Virus record (IMG/VR): IMGVR_UViG_3300046328_000321 | Span: 1-64,000 of that record | Direction: 5' to 3' (one strand) | Length of the DNA: 64,000 nt | DNA from: a virus | Shown: in pieces, positions 1 to 9,985 of the stretch | Layout of the letters: every line of letters starts with the position of its first letter | Numbering within the stretch: the stretch's first letter is position 1 | The notes under the pieces: model-generated | The model's input: the letters and a program-made list of their open reading frames with translations, nothing else | Told to the model about the DNA's origin: nothing | The model's database searches: none | Program-made: the position numbers and the translations under genes

Positions 1-1
1 A

Positions 2-181
2 GCCTGGTATCTGAATGGTCAATGTCATCGTGAAGATGGACCTGCTATCGAATATGCGAATGGTGATAAGCGTTGGTACGTTGAAGATAAGCTCCATCGT
101 ATCGATGGACCTGCTATCGAATATGCGAATGGTACTAAAGAATACTGGCTCCATGGTGTTGAACAGGATCCACCTGGTTAA
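2..181 (+). CDS. MORN-like 23-residue repeat protein, 3' end only
   Basis: The 5' part lies before the window. The visible 59 codons hold two repeats of the pattern G-x-K-x-W-Y-x-x-x-x-x-H-R-x-D-G-P-A-I-E followed by the family cap TKEYWLHGVEQDPPG. The same repeats and cap recur in five other genes here (21412, 32207, 32916, 33478, 46164); the cap matches the 21412 gene exactly. The pattern resembles MORN-type repeats, which usually form beta-hairpin solenoids. Its role in this phage is unknown. A strong terminator follows directly. Confidence 0.8.
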   Translation, partial: AWYLNGQCHREDGPAIEYANGDKRWYVEDKLHRIDGPAIEYANGTKEYWLHGVEQDPPG

Positions 182-191
182 CTGATATAAA

Positions 192-230
192 TATATACAC
201 AGCCTGATAAGCTGTGTATATTTTTTTTTT
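192..230 (+). terminator. Intrinsic terminator after repeat gene
   Basis: The hairpin ATACACAGC / GCTGTGTAT is followed by about ten T. Nearly the same terminator follows the repeat genes ending at 22557, 33335 and 46790. Confidence 0.85.
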
Positions 231-252
231 CCTGTTTGTAAACTATTTTAGT

Positions 253-270
253 CACATATATTCTATTTGA
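253..270 (+). promoter_or_regulatory. Phage promoter-like motif
   Basis: CACATATATTCTATTTGA is preceded by TTTGTAAACTATTTTAGT and lies 57 bases before the start at 327. It matches a motif seen upstream of more than a dozen genes in the window. The leader behind it can pair TAGTTT with AAACTA just before the ribosome binding site. Confidence 0.6.
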
Positions 271-326
271 GCTATCGCTGTAGTTTAATTCACATCTCTG
301 TGAAACTATCAGCCAAGGAGATAGAC

Positions 327-647
327 ATGACACAAGCATACAAAGCTTTCTTTGGTGGTATCAACGCCACCTGTCAGTTTGGCAACGAGGGCGACATGGA
401 CTTCACCAAATCTGCTGAGGTGGTGATCATTGGAAACAAAGGTTCAGCATTTGCTGAGACTTATCTGGTCTTGGACAAGACCAATGGTAAGCTCGGTCGG
501 GCCACGAAGGCAGCAGATGATGAGATCACTGCAACATATTACTGCACCGACGCCCGTAAAATTGGACCCAACTGGTCCATTGACAAATGTCTGGTAAGTC
601 TCGGTTTTAGTGAAGTAATGTCTTCGGAAATTCAAACTCACATGTAA
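327..647 (+). CDS. Small orphan protein (106 aa)
   Basis: Function not recognised. The start at 327 is chosen over an upstream in-frame ATG at 267 because it has a good ribosome binding site (CCAAGGAG) and the 267 start would lie inside the promoter motif. The protein is soluble-looking, with several Gly/Asp-rich stretches and three Cys. It is a single-gene unit between a promoter-like motif and a terminator. Its leader is almost the same as that of the repeat gene at 32916, although the proteins are unrelated. Confidence 0.7.
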   Translation: MTQAYKAFFGGINATCQFGNEGDMDFTKSAEVVIIGNKGSAFAETYLVLDKTNGKLGRATKAADDEITATYYCTDARKIGPNWSIDKCLVSLGFSEVMSSEIQTHM

Positions 648-660
648 AAACATGTGAGAA

Positions 661-703
661 AATAACACCCTAGCCCAAAAGGCCGGGGGTGTTATTTTTT
701 TTT
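661..703. terminator. Bidirectional terminator between convergent genes
   Basis: The stem AATAACACCC / GGGTGTTATT with a T-run separates the plus-strand gene ending at 647 from the minus-strand gene ending at 706. Confidence 0.8.
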
Positions 704-705
704 GT

Positions 706-2877
706 TTATGTGCGTGTTGCGTTTGTGGCGCCAGATGCCACAGAGCTGCTACCCACCATATTCTCTACGATATTACCAATCACGGTCCAAGATAGAGCGC
801 CTGTGGTTAAAGTATCATGTACCACAGAAGACCATTCGGCCATAGAAGACATTCTGTTTAATCTAAGCATATGTTTAGCTATTCTCATTTTAGCTTTTGG
901 GATAGCAAACATTTGACTATATAGATCTTGTCCAGCCAATACAGCCAGGTAATCAGTTAAGATATTATCATCATCTAACGTCATCTCGATCGTCTTACCA
1001 AACATACCAGACGTTGTCAAAGGCATATGCATAATAGATGAAAGATCGACAATATTAAAACTTACATCCAAAGCTAAGGCATTACCTTTAGTATTGAAAG
1101 GTAGTGTAGAAGTGCCTCTGGTGACAGAAACAGATTCTATAATACCTAATTTAATTTGACACCTACCTCTGTCATAAAGTTGACATAACATAGGACTGGC
1201 ATAAGCAGATCTACCTGCTGAAATAGGTAATGCTCCAGCTAAAATCATACACAGTGGTATATAAATATTTTGCATTTGAGACATCACATTCCCATAAGGA
1301 CTGATCAATCTCATTTTATAAGATCCACTTGGTAACTTAGCATTTGAATTTTGCCAGTGTTTAGGGATATCTATATAACCTGCACTCGCCAAACCTTGTA
1401 AAAAATCCGACATGCCAAACGTCACACCGCTGATCATACCCAGACTTAAATCCATAGCAGCACCAGCTACCTTCCCGATGGTGTTAGTAACAAAATTATC
1501 TATTAAGTTACCATCGGCCATAGAAAATCTAATATCTCTAATTTGAGAAGCTGTGCTGTTTAACTTTTGTGAGAGTTCAGATTCAGTCGTGACATTAGAA
1601 AAAGATTCTGAGACACTACCTGTACTATCTACTTTAAAAACAGCAAATTGAGAACCTTGACGAAACTCAGCATCAAAATATTCTGCAAAACCAGGAGGTG
1701 ACTCTTTTAATTCAGCACCTTCTTTGGAATCTTTATCTATACGAGGATCTAATTCAGACTGAGATTCTTTTACAGCGGGACCATCACCACTGGGTGATGT
1801 TGCATTTTTATTATCAGACTTACTGGTAAAATAGCTGCTGGTCATCAAGACACTATTTACCCAATTATAAAGACTGCTAATAACACCTGTATTAACCAAA
1901 TCACTTGTAAATACACTGTCTCGTTTTTTTAGATAACCCACCCATTCTTCCGCCGAGTCTATGTTTTGTGCTGCTTCATATTCTGCTTGAAAAACACGAT
2001 TAGCGGTTCTTTGCGCTTTAGAGGCAATTGCAAATACATCAATATAGTTAGCATTACCATTAACACCTGTAAACATATCAGGCATCAAAGCAGATATTTC
2101 TTTAAGGTATTCCAGATCTAACTCAAAAGGTTGACCGCCTAATTTCTGAGCTTTACCATCTCTTAAAATTTTAGGTAATAGACCTCTATTAATAGCGATG
2201 CTATTAACCAAAATGTTAACAGCTGACCAATACATGTGCATGGTTGGTTTCAATGTGTAAAACTTTGTAGTTGGTCTACCAAATACAGCAGTCGTCACAT
2301 TACCTAAAAATACAGCCAAAGCAATCGGTGGAAAGGCTCTGGCTCCTACAAATGTACCTACTGCATCTCCTAGGTTATAAAAGAAACCCATACCTCGACC
2401 TGTTTTAGCAAGTGTGGTCATATTAGCATCGTAGGCTCTGGCGAAGAAATTTAACAGTCCATTAAACTGAGGTACACCAAATCTCAGAAATATAGTTTGA
2501 CTGGGATCGTCTATAGCCTCTGAATAATAACGACCCATACCAGAATCTCTGACAGATCCCACACTGGGTAATTTAAAAACAGATTTATTTCTACCTTGTC
2601 TGATATCAGCATAAGGTGTAAATCCAGGTCTTGCGTTAATACCGATGTTATTACCTAGTTTCGTACTAGTGAACTTCATCGAAGCTGAAGTATAGTATCT
2701 ATTTTTCTTATCAGCAAGATCTGTAATAGCAGCATCGGAAACCATGAATGCTTGTTTGACCCAATCTTCATCTTTATAAAAAGAAGTTGTGTCTCTTGCT
2801 AGCTGTTGTGTGGGAAAGATACTCGTATTGTCTGTTGTTTCGACAATACGAGTATCAGGTGTCAAATTTTCTGCCAT
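706..2877 (-). CDS. Putative virion structural protein
   Basis: A 723-residue protein read from the ATG at 2877 (MAENLTPDTR), which has GTAAAGGTAAAATC before it; an in-frame ATG at 2925 would give 739 aa. It has several hydrophobic stretches (about residues 175-200 and 495-580) and a Ser/Asp/Lys-rich central linker (about 355-400). No catalytic motif is seen. It lies directly downstream of the giant tail lysin on the same strand, so a tail or baseplate role is likely. By position it would match the phiKZ gene after gp181. The assignment rests on context. Confidence 0.65.
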   Translation of the reverse strand: MAENLTPDTRIVETTDNTSIFPTQQLARDTTSFYKDEDWVKQAFMVSDAAITDLADKKNRYYTSASMKFTSTKLGNNIGINARPGFTPYADIRQGRNKSVFKLPSVGSVRDSGMGRYYSEAIDDPSQTIFLRFGVPQFNGLLNFFARAYDANMTTLAKTGRGMGFFYNLGDAVGTFVGARAFPPIALAVFLGNVTTAVFGRPTTKFYTLKPTMHMYWSAVNILVNSIAINRGLLPKILRDGKAQKLGGQPFELDLEYLKEISALMPDMFTGVNGNANYIDVFAIASKAQRTANRVFQAEYEAAQNIDSAEEWVGYLKKRDSVFTSDLVNTGVISSLYNWVNSVLMTSSYFTSKSDNKNATSPSGDGPAVKESQSELDPRIDKDSKEGAELKESPPGFAEYFDAEFRQGSQFAVFKVDSTGSVSESFSNVTTESELSQKLNSTASQIRDIRFSMADGNLIDNFVTNTIGKVAGAAMDLSLGMISGVTFGMSDFLQGLASAGYIDIPKHWQNSNAKLPSGSYKMRLISPYGNVMSQMQNIYIPLCMILAGALPISAGRSAYASPMLCQLYDRGRCQIKLGIIESVSVTRGTSTLPFNTKGNALALDVSFNIVDLSSIMHMPLTTSGMFGKTIEMTLDDDNILTDYLAVLAGQDLYSQMFAIPKAKMRIAKHMLRLNRMSSMAEWSSVVHDTLTTGALSWTVIGNIVENMVGSSSVASGATNATRT

Positions 2878-2932
2878 GATTTTACCTTTACGGATAAAGA
2901 TGGACAGGCTATATAGCCCGTCCATCTGTGAT

Positions 2933-5900
2933 TTAAGTGGCTCTTCTTCTGAGATCTAAAGCTGGATTAGGTAAAATTTCTTTACCTGCATTAGGTATGC
3001 GACCAGTGGAAGGAGTTTCCTGTACGGGAGTACTCTTTTCTCCACTACCAGATCTGTTAGACATAAGTCCATGTATTTTACTAAGAACTTCCAACATTTG
3101 TTTTTGGACATTCAGAGAATCACCTAGATTACTATTCACAGTATTAAGATCCACACCAATATTTTTACTGGCGTCTGCGACAGGTTTTGAAGCTGTCTGT
3201 AGATCTGGAGCTTGCTGGAACGTAGTAAAAGATTTCTTTTGAGGGACATCTTGTTGATATGAGGTATTCTGAAAACCCGCAGAATTACTTATAGGACCAT
3301 AAGACTGTTCTATAGTTGTAGAACCAGAATCAGTTAAAACTTTAGCAACAGGAACATTTGCTTCTTGTTTAGGTTTTAACATACCTGCTACTTTACCACC
3401 TGCCTTAACCACTTTCTTTTTAAAGATCTCATAGATCTCTGCAAGTGTGCGTGGTCTGCGACCTTCAAAGAATATTTCTTTATTAGACGATGCAGCAGCT
3501 GGAAATAGTTGCGAGCCTGGTACATTAGGATGAGTCGACAAGAATCTACTTGCTCCATTCACACCTAAAAAATGTGCTAGATAAAGATCTAAGTCGTCAG
3601 GATTTTCTTTGACTTTTTTCAATATCTCTATATTACTCTTTATATACTCGGCAGCCAATAAACTACTGGCTCTAGGGTCTGTGGGAGAAACATCACCTAA
3701 ACTATATTTTTTACCGTGTTTTCTAAGCTGCTCTCTCCAAGTGTCTCTGGTAAATTGAAATAAACCTGTAGCAGAAGACCTTGGATTCTTTGCGTCTGGA
3801 TTCATATTCGATTCAATTGTGGCAAATGTTTTTAATGTCTTTGCATCCACACCTGTTTGAGAAGCAGCTTTTTCAATAATACTACCAATGTCGGTGGATC
3901 CACTATCTTCAGAATTAGTTAATTTACCATCTTCTGAATATTTCAATATTGTAGAAGTAGCATCTTTTGCTACTTTAATAGAAGATTCACCATACATGCC
4001 TGTAAAATTACCCATGGCATCATGTATGCCAATATCACCAATAGAAACATTTTCTTTAATTGGTGTTTTAGTTTCCTTAGTGGTTGTAGTTTTATCATCA
4101 GTCTTAGATGTATTCATGGTCTTATTGACCAAACTAATTTCATTTTCAGTTAACTGATTGTTAATTGTACCTGTGGTAGTAGCTTCTAATAAAGCTCTTG
4201 CCATGTCATAATTTCTACCTTTGAGACCACCTTGCATGATGGTACCATAACCACCACCGCCTCTACCGACACCATATTGAATTAAATTGGTAGCTGTGTC
4301 TGGATCTTTTATAGATCCCGTTAGAGATAACTGAATACCAGCTGGTTCTACGTGCCAAGGTTCAGAACCCACAGGACGAGTAAATCCGTACTTCTTGGTC
4401 AGTCCCATTTTTTCTAATTCAGCCATGATACCTCTGTCGATATCCATAGCCAAACCAAATTCATGTAAAGATTTTCCAGGAGGTGCTGACGTGCCAGGAT
4501 TTCTTCTATATATCTCAGCTTGTTTAGCATAAGAACGATATGCATCATTGATAGTGATCTTCTTACCAGTGATCTCCCCATATTCTTGAGCCATAGCCAG
4601 AAGATTTTTATACATCTCTGGATTCATATTCTCTATATTAACACCAGTCTTCAAACTGATATATTGCATACCTGTGCTACCATCTCTCATCGCACCATTG
4701 GCCAAAGGAGGAGTCTTCACACCACCTACAGCACCGGTTTGATTACTTACAGCACCTGCTTTGTCATTTACCTTACCATCTTCAGAACCCAAAATGTTAG
4801 GATCTACTGAGATAGGTTTTTTTGGTTTAATAATATTTTTTTCTTCTGGTGTGGGCAGCATCGGAGTATGTTTCTTAGAAACTTTCTCGTCAGTATGACC
4901 GGTATTATTACCCATAGCGTCTGTTTCAGACATTGGCATTTTTATTTCATCAGAGACTTTAGCAATCAAAGTTTTGATGACAGATCTTACCAACTCTCTG
5001 TTGTCAGATAACGTGGGTATTTCATTTATAGGGCTAACGTTAGCATCGTGAGGACCATCGTCAAAAGCCGTTAGTTCCAGATACTTTTTACGCTCTTCTG
5101 GTTTTAACTTTTCAATTTTATTTAAGGGACTACCTTTTCTAATACTGTTTAAAACTCTTAAGTGGTTAATGAAGAAGAATTTAAAACGATCTTTAAACCA
5201 TGTTTGTAGTTTTTGAGTTTGTTCTTTATTTTCTTCACTGACTCCAAATATAGAAGCCACGTCTTTCCATTCCAAAGAAGTGTTAATTTTAACATCATTG
5301 CCTGAAACAACAACGTGTTTATCTAACAACATATTTTCAAGCTCTATCATTTTGTAATGATTCTGAGCATGTTTGGGTTCATTGTTTAAACCGTATTGAT
5401 GCACACGGTAGAGCTCATACTTAGACAGATTGTTTCTGGTCAGGTATTCATAACCTTTATAAGTACCATAAGCGGTAGCGCCTATAACCATAGCCGCAAG
5501 TACTGGAGGAGATAGCAATAAAGTCATAGCAGTTCCACCCACAGCAGCAATAGCGCCAAAGGTGCTACCCATGGTACCAGCAGCCAACACGCCTGTGATA
5601 GCTGGCAGAGCCTTGGCTATAGTAGGCAGGTTAGTAACAGCAGCGGTACCTAAAGTAAATATACCTTTATCTAGAAATTTACTTATAAAACCAACATCTT
5701 TTACTAAAGACCAGACACCACCAACAAGCGATCCTGCACCAGAAATAAGTATGCCAAGTTTATCTATGATCCCTTTAAGCATACTACCTTCTTTATACTT
5801 TACGGTCATATCTGGTTCAGCAGCATCTTTACTTTTTTTAGATTGAGTAACTTTACCATTACCAGCCTCAACACCGTTTCGCATTTTGGTCAGTCTGTCC

Positions 5901-8900
5901 AACCAAGATCCATCTCTGTTACCGCCTCCATCTTTGTCGTTCAATTTCTCTTTGGCTTTCTGACCGCGTTTAGCAGCGATACGAGCCATACGCTCTAACC
6001 TACTACCCTTGTCAGCTTTACCAGGTATAGCTATCTTCTCAGATGCTTTTTCATCGAGTTGATCCTTAATAGCTCCTACACGCTCTTTACCTTCTATGAT
6101 TTTGTCTTTGACAGACTTACTCATAGATCCTAAGAATCCCAAAGCTTTGCCAGTAAGAGACTTCTTATCAGGCATAGGTCCTATGAAAGATTCTTTATGG
6201 GCTTGGTAAGCTTGTAGTTTTTCTTGTACATGTTTCTCAGCACTTTCTGCTTTTGATCTCAAGTATTGTCTGATAGATCCAGGTTTGTTCTCAGTTTCTT
6301 TTTTATCTTCGGTCTTATCCTTAGACTTAAAGTACTTGTCTTTGAACTCTGAATATTTCTTACTGAAAGAGAATTTCTCTTCACCAGGCTGAGGACCGAC
6401 AAACTCTTCTTGAAACTTGGCTTGTTCCTTAATAGTCTTGCGTTCTTCTTTTCGTTTGGCTATATTAGCCAAACGTTCTTCTCTGGTGTCTTTTTCTTTT
6501 TTGACAGGTTTCTTATCTTGTTCAGTGGTTGTTTTTTGATCGCCTATACCAAAGTAACCACCTACTTTACTCAACAGACCTTTGGCTTGTTTACCTTGAT
6601 CTGTATCGTCGAACAATTTTCTTAAAGCTGAGAAAGACTTTTCAGTACCGCCTGTATTGGTGCCTTCTTTTACAACTTGTTCAGTTGTTTCAGAATCTTT
6701 TTCACCTTTACGTTTTTTCTTTTTACCCCAGTTCTTGAGTATGTCTTTAATCTCATTCAGGGTATCCAATATTTTCTTGTTACCGAATCCGATACCTAAG
6801 TTGCTTGTATCAAAACTTTTAAAGGCTTTATTGGCTAATTGCCAAGCACCAGAAGCCACAGCTCCTAACACCTTAGCACCGAACTTAACGATGGTTTTAC
6901 CACCTGTATAAAGGTTTCTTAAAGAAGATTTGATGGATCTTCCTTTGATATCCACAAGACCTCTAATGATATCAGCGTTAGAGAGTATGATGTTACCGGC
7001 TTTGTCTACGACTTCACCTTTGATATCAGAATACTTTTTTATCACGGTACCAGAAGCTTTGTCGTAATATTCACCAGATTCAGCCAAGATCTTTTTTATC
7101 TTGGGCATGGCTTCGCCCTTGACATAGATATCAGCATCAATAAAGACATCTCTCACTATACCAAGAACAGCACCTGCACCTTTGAAGACACTACTGGTTA
7201 TTCGTTCAAGACCTTTATAACCCATCTCACCGACGTTCATGATAAGGTCTTTACCGAGATTACCTACAGTTCTTACTGTCTTATCTATTTTATCTCTGGA
7301 TTCATAGATCTTGTTAACACCGGTACCTATGGTACTTAGAGTACCTTTAGTGACTTTACCAGCTAAAGATAAACCAAATCTACCTGTACCCAACACAGCA
7401 TCTTTGACAAGTCTGCCTGCTGTCACGGCTGAATCACCAAAAGAACCAAAGAAGTTTTTATCTATCGTTAGACCTGGTATGGACAATATAGTCAATTTAC
7501 CTAAAGCATCTAGCTTGTCTAACGATGTTTTTGTATGTTCTGAAATAAGTCTTAGGTATTCAGTCTGAGTACCAGCCATCTCCTTTAACCCATCCATATC
7601 CCCAGATTTAAGTTTAGATAGATCATCAACTTTTTGATTGACTTCTTGTATAGCCGCCATGTTCATACCGTTCATGGTAACCAGATCTATCTTTCTACCA
7701 TCTGGAGCGGCCTCTTCACCCAAGTTACGTTTAACGTCTTGAGCCATGGGTCCTATTTTAGGACTATTGGAATCTTCACCTAAACCTTGTTTATAATTCC
7801 AATTAAAAATTGGAACATTTTTCATAGATGATAAAATGGATCTTCCATTAAAACCAGGTATAACTCTACCATCGTACTTACTAATATTAGTTTTAGTATT
7901 TACGTCAGATGTTGCTATGCGTTGAGCAGCAGTTGTGTCTTTAATAAATTTTAAATATTTGTCCATAACGACGGTATATTTACCATCGCTATTCATTTTG
8001 ATAATACCTGCATTAATCAGTGCTTTATCTTGACCTGCTTCAAGATACTTACTAATGACATCCTGAACGTCAGGAGTAGCCCCTCTAATACTATCTATTT
8101 CGTTTGTAAAGGCAGTACTTGCTTTAAATCTATCTCGATTACCCTCAGCTTCCATCTTTCTAAAAATAGATTCAGCAACTTTTGCTCTGGTGCTGGAAGA
8201 CATCTTTTTGAAATCATCGTCTTCAATTATACTGTCTAAAGATGTATTATTATTTTTACCTGTAGCAAAATCAGCTAAGAATTGTTTAAACTCTTCACGC
8301 TCTGCTTCATCAGCATCTTCACCAAGTATTTTATCAGTTATATCGGCAATAGTCCTATTGAAACCATAAGAACGATTTTCAACAGCTTCTTTAATACTAT
8401 TTTGTATTTCAGCATCTAAGTCAGATTGAGTTTTAAATTCACCCTTGACCTGATCATAAACCAGAAGAGAACTGTTTCTTCCTTGAGTCCTTGTCATTCT
8501 CAATTCTTGATGAATTCTAGATAAATAACCAGGAATGATTTCAGTCACACTAAGTAACATACTACTATCTGACTGTGCCTTAGCACCAGGTACATCAGAA
8601 GCAAATAATTTCTTAGCATTTAGTCTATCCTCAGGACCTGTTTTATTCCCCATGTCTAATATCTCATCGAAGGTCTCGAATAGAAATCTCTTAAAGAAAT
8701 TGTTACTCTGTAAACCATTCTTCATATCCTGACTTTTCTTGAGCTTATCTATATACTTGTAAGGATTGGCAATCATACTCTGCCATTTCTCACCAGTCAT
8801 TTTAAGATCAGGGAATTCTTTTTCTAGTTGTTTTCTGAGTTCTGGAGTCAATAAGTTTCTGAGACTATTTATACCCATGGCACCCAATTGCTCACCAAAG

Positions 8901-9943
8901 AACTGAGCATTACTACCACCCATCTGACTGTTCATGTCCATACCCATCTCAACCATCTCTATACCAGAGACACCTTGTTGGATACCTTCAGATATTTCAG
9001 AAACTTTTTGACCAATATAAGGTGTCAATCTGTTGAAGAAGTTATCAACAAAGTTATTTTTACCAAATAACTTATCAGCTATTTTACCTGTAGTACGTTT
9101 AGCAAGTTCTTCTCTAAACAACTCATTCTTATGTATCTTTAAGAATTCAGGTAAAGCTGTATTCTTAGCAATTATATCGAACTGTTTGGTTGTAACTTCT
9201 TGATACTTACGACTATAGTCAACCAATTCTTTCTGAACAAAGAATGAGCGCATTTGTAACTCTAAACTTTTCTTTTGAAAAGCCTGAGTGATATTATCAT
9301 TGTAACTGGTTAGTCTGGCAATGTTATCATGGATACCACCTAACACACCAATCTCAGAATCAAAACGTTTCTTTTCAACACCTTCTCTGATGTTGTTTTG
9401 AGCGTTTTGCCTAGCTGTTATTTGACCCTGTACCTCCTGATTGGCCGCAAAGACTCCAGCGATAGTGCTTTGGATACTTTGCTCAAGTTGGTTATCACCG
9501 GATCCATTACTTATCTGATCTTTACCACCCGTGGCCTCAAGAAACTTATCGGTCATTCTTCGAAAGAAACCGTCTTCTTGAGGTACAAGCTTATCTATCT
9601 TTTTACCTAAGCTATTCAGCTGAGGTTTTAATTCCCGGATAGTTTCATCATATAGCCTGGTAGACCTACTGATAACTTTATCCGCTGTGGTAAAACTAGC
9701 ACCGTAAGACTCTGGCAGTACCTTTTCAAGTGTATCTGTCAGAAATTGAGGACTAGATAATTCACTGGCTGCTCCAGAGATAGTACCTTTGAATACCTCA
9801 GTAACAGGATTTCTGTTTTTAGGTTGTTGAGATTCAGGTGATAATTCACCTGAAAGATCATCCATACCAAAGTCATCTAAATCGAGATCGTCATCTAAAT
9901 CAAATTCATCTCGTTTTAGTTTTTTCTTAACGTCTTTAGCCAT
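2933..9943 (-). CDS. Giant tail protein with two peptidoglycan hydrolase domains (phiKZ gp181-like)
   Basis: A 2336-residue protein. The N-terminal half is polar and probably coiled; residues about 1075-1350 are very Lys/Glu-rich; about 1445-1495 is a long hydrophobic Gly/Ala segment. An M15/VanY-type D,D-peptidase domain lies near 1770-1870 (SLHEFGLAMDID, then EPWHVE, carrying the zinc ligands and base). A lytic transglycosylase (SLT) domain lies near 2020-2140 (catalytic Glu in TIESNMNP, then ATGLFQF). Size and C-terminal enzyme suggest the phiKZ gp181 family: a tape-measure-like tail protein that opens the cell wall during injection. It is divergent from the RNA polymerase gene at 9986, as expected for that neighbourhood. 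Confidence 0.85.
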   Translation of the reverse strand: MAKDVKKKLKRDEFDLDDDLDLDDFGMDDLSGELSPESQQPKNRNPVTEVFKGTISGAASELSSPQFLTDTLEKVLPESYGASFTTADKVISRSTRLYDETIRELKPQLNSLGKKIDKLVPQEDGFFRRMTDKFLEATGGKDQISNGSGDNQLEQSIQSTIAGVFAANQEVQGQITARQNAQNNIREGVEKKRFDSEIGVLGGIHDNIARLTSYNDNITQAFQKKSLELQMRSFFVQKELVDYSRKYQEVTTKQFDIIAKNTALPEFLKIHKNELFREELAKRTTGKIADKLFGKNNFVDNFFNRLTPYIGQKVSEISEGIQQGVSGIEMVEMGMDMNSQMGGSNAQFFGEQLGAMGINSLRNLLTPELRKQLEKEFPDLKMTGEKWQSMIANPYKYIDKLKKSQDMKNGLQSNNFFKRFLFETFDEILDMGNKTGPEDRLNAKKLFASDVPGAKAQSDSSMLLSVTEIIPGYLSRIHQELRMTRTQGRNSSLLVYDQVKGEFKTQSDLDAEIQNSIKEAVENRSYGFNRTIADITDKILGEDADEAEREEFKQFLADFATGKNNNTSLDSIIEDDDFKKMSSSTRAKVAESIFRKMEAEGNRDRFKASTAFTNEIDSIRGATPDVQDVISKYLEAGQDKALINAGIIKMNSDGKYTVVMDKYLKFIKDTTAAQRIATSDVNTKTNISKYDGRVIPGFNGRSILSSMKNVPIFNWNYKQGLGEDSNSPKIGPMAQDVKRNLGEEAAPDGRKIDLVTMNGMNMAAIQEVNQKVDDLSKLKSGDMDGLKEMAGTQTEYLRLISEHTKTSLDKLDALGKLTILSIPGLTIDKNFFGSFGDSAVTAGRLVKDAVLGTGRFGLSLAGKVTKGTLSTIGTGVNKIYESRDKIDKTVRTVGNLGKDLIMNVGEMGYKGLERITSSVFKGAGAVLGIVRDVFIDADIYVKGEAMPKIKKILAESGEYYDKASGTVIKKYSDIKGEVVDKAGNIILSNADIIRGLVDIKGRSIKSSLRNLYTGGKTIVKFGAKVLGAVASGAWQLANKAFKSFDTSNLGIGFGNKKILDTLNEIKDILKNWGKKKKRKGEKDSETTEQVVKEGTNTGGTEKSFSALRKLFDDTDQGKQAKGLLSKVGGYFGIGDQKTTTEQDKKPVKKEKDTREERLANIAKRKEERKTIKEQAKFQEEFVGPQPGEEKFSFSKKYSEFKDKYFKSKDKTEDKKETENKPGSIRQYLRSKAESAEKHVQEKLQAYQAHKESFIGPMPDKKSLTGKALGFLGSMSKSVKDKIIEGKERVGAIKDQLDEKASEKIAIPGKADKGSRLERMARIAAKRGQKAKEKLNDKDGGGNRDGSWLDRLTKMRNGVEAGNGKVTQSKKSKDAAEPDMTVKYKEGSMLKGIIDKLGILISGAGSLVGGVWSLVKDVGFISKFLDKGIFTLGTAAVTNLPTIAKALPAITGVLAAGTMGSTFGAIAAVGGTAMTLLLSPPVLAAMVIGATAYGTYKGYEYLTRNNLSKYELYRVHQYGLNNEPKHAQNHYKMIELENMLLDKHVVVSGNDVKINTSLEWKDVASIFGVSEENKEQTQKLQTWFKDRFKFFFINHLRVLNSIRKGSPLNKIEKLKPEERKKYLELTAFDDGPHDANVSPINEIPTLSDNRELVRSVIKTLIAKVSDEIKMPMSETDAMGNNTGHTDEKVSKKHTPMLPTPEEKNIIKPKKPISVDPNILGSEDGKVNDKAGAVSNQTGAVGGVKTPPLANGAMRDGSTGMQYISLKTGVNIENMNPEMYKNLLAMAQEYGEITGKKITINDAYRSYAKQAEIYRRNPGTSAPPGKSLHEFGLAMDIDRGIMAELEKMGLTKKYGFTRPVGSEPWHVEPAGIQLSLTGSIKDPDTATNLIQYGVGRGGGGYGTIMQGGLKGRNYDMARALLEATTTGTINNQLTENEISLVNKTMNTSKTDDKTTTTKETKTPIKENVSIGDIGIHDAMGNFTGMYGESSIKVAKDATSTILKYSEDGKLTNSEDSGSTDIGSIIEKAASQTGVDAKTLKTFATIESNMNPDAKNPRSSATGLFQFTRDTWREQLRKHGKKYSLGDVSPTDPRASSLLAAEYIKSNIEILKKVKENPDDLDLYLAHFLGVNGASRFLSTHPNVPGSQLFPAAASSNKEIFFEGRRPRTLAEIYEIFKKKVVKAGGKVAGMLKPKQEANVPVAKVLTDSGSTTIEQSYGPISNSAGFQNTSYQQDVPQKKSFTTFQQAPDLQTASKPVADASKNIGVDLNTVNSNLGDSLNVQKQMLEVLSKIHGLMSNRSGSGEKSTPVQETPSTGRIPNAGKEILPNPALDLRRRAT

Positions 9944-9985
9944 TTTTTGGTAATCCTTATTAGGCTGATTAATTTCATAGGATCA

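Noticed and set aside
4520-4810. Plus-strand frames inside the giant tail gene
   Set aside because: Shadows of the 2336-residue minus-strand frame, which carries recognised domains.
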